Notes under the pieces: generated by a model
Database searches by the model: none
What the model saw: the letters and a program-made list of their open reading frames with translations, nothing else
What the model was told of the DNA's origin: nothing
Made by a program: the position numbers and the translations under genes
Shown: piece by piece, positions 6,956-12,791 of the stretch
Numbering within the stretch: position 1 is the stretch's first letter
Layout of the letters: each line of letters starts with the position of its first letter
From: Acidobacteriaceae bacterium
GTDB taxonomy: Bacteria; Acidobacteriota; Terriglobia; Terriglobales; Acidobacteriaceae
DNA: 12,791 nt
NCBI GenBank assembly: GCA_003140705.1
Contig: PLKU01000155.1
Span: 1-12,791 of the forward strand
Reading direction: 5' to 3'

Positions 6956-9922
6956 ATGTGCCGTACATCCAAAAACTGCTCTGAAGGCTCGTCCCGAAAT
7001 CGGCTCGCTCATCTTTCATGGGTGATTCCAGTTCTCGTTCTACTCTGCGCCAATTACCTGGGCGCGCAAACGGTTGCGACGTACAATTTCGAAGATGGAA
7101 CGGCCGACGGCTGGACTTCATTCTTTGGCGCCAGCACGCCCGTGGCCACCACCGCCGCGGCCTATTCGGGGTCGTACAGCCTGCTGACCTCAACGAGCTC
7201 GAGCGGCACGGGCGGACCCTCTCTTTCGCTGAACGCCATTCTCCTTGCTGGCGCGAAGTACACGATCACCGGATATGCGATGCTCACTCCCGGTGAGAGC
7301 CCTGCCGACATCAATTTCAGTATCAAGCGTAGCGATCCCAGTTGTTCCGGCGGCAACTGCTATGACACCGTCGGCACCTACCAGGTGCCTGTAACGAGCT
7401 CAGGGTGGGTCCAGATCGGTGGAAGTTACTCGGTGAGCACTACCGAAACGGGGTTAACTCTTTACGCGCAGCTCATCGGAGCCAACAGCGCGCAGTCCTT
7501 CTATCTCGATAACGTGGTGATTACCGAGACAGCGCCACCGCCGGGCGGGACACCGATCGCCGCATACACCTTCTCCGATGGAGGTCTGGATGGCTGGACG
7601 CCCTTCGGGTCTCCGACCCTGACGAACACGGCGCCTCCGATGGCCGATCCAAATGGCGACGCGTTGAGCTTGCTGGTGACCAATCGCACGGCTACTTACA
7701 TGGGGCCGAGCCTGAACCCGCTGAGCGTGCCCAATGTGGTGGCTGGGGCAACATACCAGATCAGTGCTTACGTCCTGCTGGCCGCGCCTGACAGCACGAA
7801 CCCAACAGCAACGATCTCTACCAAAACAGCAGACTGCGCCACGGCCGGAGCCTATGGAAACATTGCAACGTCCGGGCCGCTTTCAAGTACGGCCTGGACT
7901 AAGGTTACCGGGACCTTTACATTCAGCAATCTGCCGGGGCCACCGACAAGCCTGGTCCTCTACATCCAGTCAAGCAGTGCGACGGACTCGTTCTACATCG
8001 ACGACGTCACGATCGGTGAGTTAGCGCCTCCGCCTCTGAGCCCGAGCCAGCAGGATAATTCGGGCATCACCACAAACTTTTCGGACGGCGGCCTGGACGG
8101 ATGGAGTTCGCGTTCCGGCAGTTCGACTCTGACCAATGCAACGCCTCCTGTTGCGCTCCCGAGCGGCGATACGCATAGCTTACTGACGGCGGGACGCATC
8201 GGCAACTGGGATGGGCCCCAGATCAACGTAAGCAACAAGATGTACGTTGGGTCGGAATACAACATCAGCGGATGGATCTTGTTGACCCCGGCTGACGGAT
8301 CGAGCCATGTGATCAACATCAGCCTGCAGACCACTCTGAGCGGTGTTACGAGCTATCCGGGTGTAAGCAGCTACCCAGGCATTACCGTGGTGGCGGATGG
8401 CAATTGGCACCAGATCAGCGTGACAGGGTACACAATGTCAAGCGCTTATGATCCGGGGGCGGCTTACCTGTACTTCCAGACCGTTCCGCCGTCGGGCAAC
8501 GACTTTGTGTCGTTCTACCTTGGCGACTTCCTGCTGAGTTACGTTCCGCCGCCGACAATTCAGACCACTATCCCTTCGATCTTCCAGACCTACGCCGATT
8601 ACTTCCCGATCGGTGCGGCGGTAGATACAACCGACCTCTCCGGACCTCACGCGCAACTGCTGATGAAGCATTTCGACAGCATGACGCCGGGGAACGATCT
8701 GAAATGGGGCTCGGTTGAGACCACCAAGGGGACGTTCAACTATTCAAACGGAGATGCCCTTGTCGGCGAGGCGGTTTGCGCCAACATGAAGGTACGCGGA
8801 CAGAACCTGGTGTGGTCGACCGGCGAGCAAACTCCGTCGTACGCATTTGGCGACGGAACAAACTCGCCTGCCAACCAGGCGGTGGTGACTGCCAACATAC
8901 AAGAGCACATCCAGAACGAGGTGCAACGCTACGGCTCGCAGGTGTACGCGTGGGACGTGGTGAACGAGCCGCTCGACCCCACGCAACCGGATTGCCTGCA
9001 ACATGGGCCGTTCTACCAGGTGCTGGGAGCGAGCTACATCGATGTCGCATTCAACGCAGCGAAACAGTATGCACCTCCGGAAACGAAGCTGTTCATCAAC
9101 GACTACAGCACCACCGATCCAACCCGGCTCGCATGCCTGGTGCAGGTGGTGCGCGAGCTTCGCGCCCGTGGCGTTCCGGTGAACGCAATCGGGCACGAGA
9201 TGCACAACCAGATCAACTACCCGACGCCTGAGTCGATGGCGGATGCGATTGAGACTGTGCACGATCATTTTCCGGACCTGGAACAGCAGGTCACTGAACT
9301 GGATATGAGTGTGTACAACGCCGGCGACACTACGTCGAACTACGGCAACAGCATTCCGCAAGCGGTTCTGGCGGAGCAGGGCTGGCTCTACAAGCGGTAT
9401 TTTGACGTATTCCGCCGCCTGCGTGGCAAGCTCAGCGCAGTGACACTTTGGGGAATGGCGGATGACGATACGTGGCTGGACAGCTTCCCGGTTTCACGCA
9501 CGGACTATCCTCTGCCGTTCGACATGCGACTGCAGGCCAAACCGGCCTACTGGGGCATTGTGGATCCAAAGGATTTGCCGGGATACGGGTTGAAGTTCGA
9601 CCTGACCGGCAAGACCGGGACCGAGAATGCGCGCGTGTGGACGTTGACGGCGACTAACGGCGACGCGGGTCCGGCGTACACGACGGAGATCAACGGGTTC
9701 ACGCTCAAGCAGGAAACAGGGAAGCCCTGTTCGCCGGTGGTCACGCCGCCGAGCAGCTTCCCGGTTGCGTTGGGCAACATCCCGACAGGCGGCAAGGCCA
9801 GCGCGGCATTCACCATCAACTTTGCTGGTTGCGACCGCTTCGCACGATTTGGTGTTATCGTGCCGTGGAGTTCAGCGACTTACCATACCGGCAGATTTGA
9901 GTCAGCCTTCGACACTTGGTAA
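6956..9922 (+). CDS. Secreted GH10 endo-1,4-beta-xylanase with three CBM4/9-like modules
   Basis: A 988-residue exported glycoside hydrolase that would cleave internal beta-1,4 bonds of xylan. Residues 1-37 are a Sec signal peptide (basic N-region, hydrophobic WVIPVLVLLCANYLGA). Three jelly-roll carbohydrate-binding modules of CBM4/9 type follow at about 39-192, 200-356 and 371-530. Each begins with an F-x-D/E-G-x-x-D-G-W pattern and ends with a F-Y-L/I-D/G-D strand. Modules 2 and 3 are the most alike. The GH10 barrel spans about 535-870, with acid/base Glu671 in WDVVNEP and nucleophile Glu781 in VTELD; Trp832 and Trp840 in LWGMADDDTW match the usual aromatic subsite residues. The C-terminal module (about 872-988) is Thr/Gly/Pro-rich with two Cys and no assigned family. 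AAGGAG at 6942-6947 supports the start. Several glycone-subsite residues differ from the family norm. It has its own promoter and is probably monocistronic. Confidence 0.93.
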   Translation: MCRTSKNCSEGSSRNRLAHLSWVIPVLVLLCANYLGAQTVATYNFEDGTADGWTSFFGASTPVATTAAAYSGSYSLLTSTSSSGTGGPSLSLNAILLAGAKYTITGYAMLTPGESPADINFSIKRSDPSCSGGNCYDTVGTYQVPVTSSGWVQIGGSYSVSTTETGLTLYAQLIGANSAQSFYLDNVVITETAPPPGGTPIAAYTFSDGGLDGWTPFGSPTLTNTAPPMADPNGDALSLLVTNRTATYMGPSLNPLSVPNVVAGATYQISAYVLLAAPDSTNPTATISTKTADCATAGAYGNIATSGPLSSTAWTKVTGTFTFSNLPGPPTSLVLYIQSSSATDSFYIDDVTIGELAPPPLSPSQQDNSGITTNFSDGGLDGWSSRSGSSTLTNATPPVALPSGDTHSLLTAGRIGNWDGPQINVSNKMYVGSEYNISGWILLTPADGSSHVINISLQTTLSGVTSYPGVSSYPGITVVADGNWHQISVTGYTMSSAYDPGAAYLYFQTVPPSGNDFVSFYLGDFLLSYVPPPTIQTTIPSIFQTYADYFPIGAAVDTTDLSGPHAQLLMKHFDSMTPGNDLKWGSVETTKGTFNYSNGDALVGEAVCANMKVRGQNLVWSTGEQTPSYAFGDGTNSPANQAVVTANIQEHIQNEVQRYGSQVYAWDVVNEPLDPTQPDCLQHGPFYQVLGASYIDVAFNAAKQYAPPETKLFINDYSTTDPTRLACLVQVVRELRARGVPVNAIGHEMHNQINYPTPESMADAIETVHDHFPDLEQQVTELDMSVYNAGDTTSNYGNSIPQAVLAEQGWLYKRYFDVFRRLRGKLSAVTLWGMADDDTWLDSFPVSRTDYPLPFDMRLQAKPAYWGIVDPKDLPGYGLKFDLTGKTGTENARVWTLTATNGDAGPAYTTEINGFTLKQETGKPCSPVVTPPSSFPVALGNIPTGGKASAAFTINFAGCDRFARFGVIVPWSSATYHTGRFESAFDTW

Positions 9923-9930
9923 TCAAATGC

Positions 9931-9980
9931 CGACGCTTGGATCAGATGAATCGGATTTGAAGCATCTGATCCAATCGTCG
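9931..9980 (+). repeat. 18-base-arm inverted repeat just after the xylanase stop
   Basis: Arms 9931-9948 and 9963-9980 are complementary at 17 of 18 positions (one C/T mismatch at the sixth pair), with a 14-base loop. It begins 8 bases after the xylanase stop codon. The position fits a terminator or a 3' mRNA-stabilising structure, but there is no T tract after it. Confidence 0.75.
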
Positions 9981-10005
9981 ATCAGCGAAGTTCAACTTCT
10001 CGACG
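9976..10005 (+). repeat. Second hairpin sharing its 5' arm with the preceding one
   Basis: CGTCGA (9976-9981) pairs with TCGACG (10000-10005) around an inner stem GAAGTT (9987-9992) / AACTTC (9994-9999), leaving TCAGC as a one-sided bulge. Bases 9976-9980 are also the end of the first hairpin's 3' arm, so the two complete structures cannot coexist. Confidence 0.55.
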
Positions 10006-10012
10006 AATGACC

Positions 10013-10063
10013 CCGAATGCCGGGAAGGCCAGCACTGTTGTGCATGGCTTTTCCGGCATTCGG
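10013..10063 (+). repeat. 51-base near-perfect hairpin of about 23 base pairs
   Basis: The outer arms are an exact 11-base inverted repeat (10013-10023 and 10053-10063). The stem continues through a G-U pair (10024/10052), a seven-pair segment 10025-10031 / 10045-10051 that includes one G-U pair, a single bulged A (10044), and GCAC (10032-10035) / GTGC (10040-10043) with tetraloop TGTT. It lies 28 bases before the start of the broken VOC gene. No T tract follows. It may be a structured RNA, a palindromic repeat element or part of a compound terminator. Confidence 0.75.
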
Positions 10064-10090
10064 TTCAGGATTCTCTGTGTCATCAGTGGC

Positions 10091-10545
10091 ATGAAAAACC
10101 GCTCTCTACCTACCGATCTCGTGCTGCTGCACGTTAGTTATCAAGATGTCACAGGGGCTTGCGGCTGGCTGGCCACGGTGTTCGGCTTCAGGGAGACCTA
10201 TCGCCATGGCGATCCGGTGAGCGGCGTAATGATGCATCTGGGGCTGGCTTATGTCATGTTGCATCGCACGCGTGAGGGGTGTTTGAATCCGGCGCAGCTC
10301 GGGTACGGGACTCAGATGCTCACGATCGTTGTGGAAGGGTGGATGCGCATTACAAGAGATCGGTTGAAGCGGGCGCCAGGATCGTGGAGGAACTGCACGA
10401 GACCATTTACGGAGAGCGCCAATACGGAGTTGAAGATGTCGACGGGCACAAGTGGCTGTTCTCGCGGCATGTGCGGGATGCGGACCCTGCGGAGTGGGGA
10501 GCGACGGTCTGTGAGCGAGTTGAGTTGCCAGGTTCTAGCATCTAG
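10091..10545 (+). pseudogene. VOC/glyoxalase-like (PhnB-type) gene with a one-base frameshift
   Basis: Two reading frames together encode one VOC-superfamily protein of about 150 residues. The first part, from the ATG at 10091 (MKNRSLPTDLVLLHVSYQDV), carries the first beta-alpha-beta unit through NPAQLGYGTQMLTIVVE and stays in frame to about 10336. The second part resumes in another frame at GTG 10339 (VDAHYKRSVEAGARIVEELHE) and continues through YGERQYGVEDVDGHKWLFSRHVRD and DPAEWGA to the TAG at 10543-10545. The join needs one extra base near 10337-10339; loss of one G from a four-G run would explain it. Proteins of this type are related to glyoxalase/bleomycin-resistance folds, with the substrate unknown. 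The lesion may be real or a sequencing/assembly error. No obvious ribosome binding site is seen at 10091. The gene converges on the PBP gene. Confidence 0.82.
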
Positions 10546-10553
10546 CCTCTAGC
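10534..10553 (+). repeat. Three tandem TCTAGC units at the end of the VOC gene
   Basis: TCTAGC occurs at 10534-10539, 10541-10546 and 10548-10553 with a 7-base period. The middle unit supplies the TAG stop of the VOC gene. The units are similar in composition to the CTAG-rich palindrome cluster at 4895-4945. Confidence 0.55.
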
Positions 10554-10595
10554 TGATTCTTGGCGCTCGATCGGGTGGCGGGCATTGCGGTCTGC

Positions 10596-10625
10596 CGGGT
10601 TTCAAGATCGAGACCCGTGACACCC
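10596..10625 (+). repeat. Hairpin/CACCC element between convergent VOC and PBP genes
   Basis: CGGGTTTC (10596-10603) pairs with GAGACCCG (10610-10617), eight pairs with one G-U, loop AAGATC. TGA and then CACCC (10621-10625) follow. The block TCGAGACC (10608-10615) is shared exactly with the element at 1152-1159, which also lies between convergent genes. There is no T tract on either strand. It may contribute to termination of both genes. Confidence 0.55.
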
Positions 10626-10647
10626 AACGACCTAAAGCTGACAGTTT

Positions 10648-12791
10648 TCAAGGATGTGGCGTGGGTGCAAGCGCGGGCTTGACGATGCCTTTTGGTTTGA
10701 TCCTGGCGACTTGCTCATGCAAGGCGGGTTTGACCTGTAGTTGGCCAGGGAACGCGGCTTCAGTCAGTTTTGCTGCCGGCTTCGATGCGGGTTGAGCCGA
10801 AGGCTTTGAGGGTGAACCTACGGGCGTCAGGGGCGGGGGTGACTTGGTCATTGGATTTGTTTTGCCCGTGCTGCCCTGTGCCGCAGACGGGGCAGTTGGT
10901 GCAGCAGGTTTATGTCCATCCGCCTGCAATAGCGGCGACTGTTGGGTGTCCCGATCGCCGAGGAACTGTTCGTCGTCCTTGCCGGCGATGGCCTGACGCA
11001 TGACGGCCATCCAGATGGGAAGCGCAGCTTTTGCGCCGGTCTCCTTTTCGCCGAGGGTCTGGCGGTCATCAAAGCCAACCCACACTCCGCAGGTGATGGA
11101 AGGCGAGAAGCCGATGAACCAAGCGTCGGTGTAGTCGCTGGTGGTGCCGGTTTTGCCGCCGAGGGGATGGTTGAGCTGGGCTGCGGCCGCGCCGGTGCCG
11201 TGCAGGGTGACAGCGCGCAGCAGGGTCATCATTGTGCGCGCGGTCTGCTGGTCGATGACCTCCCTGACCTCGGGATTGTCTTCCCATAAAGTGATGCCGT
11301 CGGCGTTGGAGACCTTACGGATGAGGCGCGGCGTGACGCGGAGACCGTCGTTGGGAAAGACGGCGTAGGAGGCGACCTGCTCCTGAAGCGTGATTTCAAC
11401 TGCGCCGATGGCCACGGGAAGATAAGCGGGAATGTTGGATGTGACACCGAAGCGGTGGGTCACATCAATCACCTTATGAATGCCGACGCGCGAGGCGAGC
11501 TTGAGCGCAGGGATGTTGCGCGATTCGGCAAATGCGTTGGTGAGGGTCATTGCACCCTTGTAGTCGTTCTCGTAGTTGTGCGGTGTGTAGCTGCCGAAAT
11601 GAACGGGGCCATCGACGATGATGTCGTCAGGTTTGGCTCCGTCTTCAATGGCAGCGGTGTAGACGTAGGGTTTGAAGCTTGAGCCCGTCTGGCGCTCGGA
11701 CTGTGTGGAGCGGTTGAACTGGGACAGGGCGTAGTCGCGGCCGCCAACCATGGCAAGAACATCGCCGGTGGAGTTGTCCATGGCCATGAGAGAACCCTGC
11801 GCGCCGGAATCCTGCTCGAGGGTGGCGCGGCGAGCGGTTCCCTCCACGACGTCGGCGAGGCGGACGTAGATGATGTCTCCGGGTTTGACGAGGGCGTCGC
11901 CGTGGGACTGGCCGGTCCACTTCCAGTCTTCGGGGAGCAGGACAATTTTGTTGCTTTGCTGGCCGGGAGGGCCGATGCGCGCGCGGATTTCAAGGGGCAG
12001 AACTCCGGTGACGAGGGCGTGAACATAGTCGCCGGGGCGCGAATGCATGGCCCAATCGGGATGCCTGTAGTCGTCCAGCGAGGCGCCACTAGCGAGAACA
12101 TTTTCCAGCTTGGATTTCCAGCCGTGGCGACGCTCGTAGGTTGCCAGGCCATCGGCGACAGCACGGTTGGCGGTCTGCTGCAGGTCCAGGTCGAGGGTGG
12201 TTTGCACTTTGAGGCCGGCTTCATGGACCTGCTCTGAGCCGAAGCGCTTTTCAAGCTCGCGGCGAACCTCTTCCTGGAACCAGGGGGCGACAGACATTTC
12301 AGGCTGCGCTGTGTGCAGGCCGAGGGGAGCCTGCCGGGCCTGTTCGGCCTCCTGATGAGTGATGGCCTTATCGAACTCCATTTCGGTAATTACGAGATTG
12401 CGCCGGCGGAGCGCTTTTTCAGGATTAAGCAGGGGCGAGAAAGCCACGGGGCCTTTGGGAAGACCGGCGAGGAGCGCGGCTTCAGTCAGGGTGAGATCCT
12501 TGGCGTGCTTTGAGAAGAAGAACTCTGAAGCAGCCTCGAAGCCATACATGCCAGAGCCAAGGTAGATCTGGTTTCCATAAAGTGTGAAGATCTGTTCCTT
12601 GGTGAAAGAGCGCTCAATCTGAATGGCGAGGTAGGCTTCCTGAACCTTGCGCGTGGCGGTGCGGTCGGCGGAAAGGAAGAGGTTCCGGGCCAGTTGCATG
12701 GTGAGTGTAGAGGCACCCTGTGCACGACCGTGGTAACGGATGTCGTACCAGACCGCTCCCACGACGCGGAAGACGTTGATGCCCCAGTGCG
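10648..12791 (-). CDS. Class A penicillin-binding protein (PBP1A type), N-terminus outside the window
   Basis: Bifunctional peptidoglycan glycosyltransferase/transpeptidase, open at the right edge. The frame continues past a GTG at 12762 to 12789 (HWGINVFRV), so 12762 is not the start. The missing part includes the membrane anchor and the catalytic Glu of the ED-x-x-F-x-x-H motif, whose His is the first visible codon. Numbering from the GTG at 12762, the remaining GT51 domain covers 1 to about 130 (QGASTLTMQLARN at 15-27, RKVQEAYLAIQIE at 38-50). An OB-like linker lies at about 200-315. The transpeptidase domain has Ser361-x-x-Lys364 (SSFK), Ser414-Arg-Asn416 and Lys537-Thr-Gly539. The last 90 or so residues are Pro/Ala/Lys-rich and probably disordered periplasmic tail. 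It synthesises and cross-links cell-wall peptidoglycan at the inner membrane. It is convergent with the VOC gene. Confidence 0.93.
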   Translation of the reverse strand, partial: HWGINVFRVVGAVWYDIRYHGRAQGASTLTMQLARNLFLSADRTATRKVQEAYLAIQIERSFTKEQIFTLYGNQIYLGSGMYGFEAASEFFFSKHAKDLTLTEAALLAGLPKGPVAFSPLLNPEKALRRRNLVITEMEFDKAITHQEAEQARQAPLGLHTAQPEMSVAPWFQEEVRRELEKRFGSEQVHEAGLKVQTTLDLDLQQTANRAVADGLATYERRHGWKSKLENVLASGASLDDYRHPDWAMHSRPGDYVHALVTGVLPLEIRARIGPPGQQSNKIVLLPEDWKWTGQSHGDALVKPGDIIYVRLADVVEGTARRATLEQDSGAQGSLMAMDNSTGDVLAMVGGRDYALSQFNRSTQSERQTGSSFKPYVYTAAIEDGAKPDDIIVDGPVHFGSYTPHNYENDYKGAMTLTNAFAESRNIPALKLASRVGIHKVIDVTHRFGVTSNIPAYLPVAIGAVEITLQEQVASYAVFPNDGLRVTPRLIRKVSNADGITLWEDNPEVREVIDQQTARTMMTLLRAVTLHGTGAAAAQLNHPLGGKTGTTSDYTDAWFIGFSPSITCGVWVGFDDRQTLGEKETGAKAALPIWMAVMRQAIAGKDDEQFLGDRDTQQSPLLQADGHKPAAPTAPSAAQGSTGKTNPMTKSPPPLTPVGSPSKPSAQPASKPAAKLTEAAFPGQLQVKPALHEQVARIKPKGIVKPALAPTPHP

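Noticed and set aside
7037..7060. Lipoprotein signal in the xylanase N-terminus (VLLC)
   Set aside because: The residue before Cys is Leu rather than Gly/Ala/Ser, and a normal signal peptidase I site follows at LGA|QT.
8744..9361. A 205-codon minus-strand frame inside the xylanase
   Set aside because: It overlaps the conserved GH10 catalytic domain and has Arg/His/Val-rich, non-protein-like composition.
9927..10010. A 27-codon open frame (MPTLGSDESDLKHL...) between the xylanase and the VOC gene
   Set aside because: It lies entirely over the inverted repeats, has no convincing ribosome binding site, and its sequence is explained by the hairpin arms. It cannot be excluded but is unsupported.
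10331..10345. Programmed ribosomal frameshift in the VOC gene
   Set aside because: There is no canonical slippery heptamer at the junction, and VOC proteins are not known to use programmed shifts. A one-base deletion is simpler.
11547..12254. A 235-codon minus-strand frame inside the PBP gene
   Set aside because: It is the alternative frame of a well-supported transpeptidase gene and is dominated by Ser/Pro/Thr runs.

Overview
The window looks like a chromosomal segment of an Acidobacteriota (Terriglobia-type) bacterium. This is inferred from the GC-rich sequence, the secreted multi-domain GH10 xylanase, the ygfZ / DUF1844 / PhnP-like / ribF neighbourhood, and the style of the intergenic hairpins. 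No rRNA, tRNA, CRISPR array, insertion sequence or prophage gene was seen.

Layout. (1) Positions 68-1105, plus strand: an AI-2E/PerM-family polytopic membrane protein. (2) 1175-2815, minus strand: an exported protein with an HELTH zinc-protease signature, convergent with gene 1 and divergent from gene 3. (3) 2960-4087: YgfZ/GcvT-type folate-binding protein. (4) 4230-4868: a DUF1844 protein. (5) 4998-5792: PhnP-like metallo-beta-lactamase-fold hydrolase. (6) ribF, riboflavin kinase/FAD synthetase, coupled to gene 5. Genes 3-6 share a strand and form a housekeeping cofactor-related run. (7) 6956-9922: a 988-residue secreted endo-xylanase with three CBM4/9-like modules, a GH10 catalytic domain and a C-terminal beta-rich module; it has its own strong promoter at 6815-6845. 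(8) 10091-10545: a VOC/glyoxalase-like gene broken by a one-base frameshift. (9) 10648 to the right edge, minus strand: a class A penicillin-binding protein (PBP1A type) whose N-terminus lies outside the window.

The most unusual content is intergenic. The 140 bases after the xylanase (9931-10063) are almost entirely inverted repeats: an 18-base-arm hairpin, a second hairpin that competes with it for the same five bases, and a roughly 23-bp hairpin with a 4-base loop. Independently, hairpins followed by CACCC recur at gene ends (1138-1168, 4132-4177, 10596-10625, and a partial one at 11-31). Their stems differ in sequence but the layout is the same, suggesting a dispersed structured repeat family. 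CTAG-rich palindromes occur at 4895-4966 and 10534-10553.

The genes are mostly ordinary chromosomal functions (envelope, cofactor, polysaccharide degradation). I see no defence or mobile system. The best candidates for something undescribed are the structured intergenic elements, the atypical GH10 active site, and the uncharacterised exported HELTH protein.
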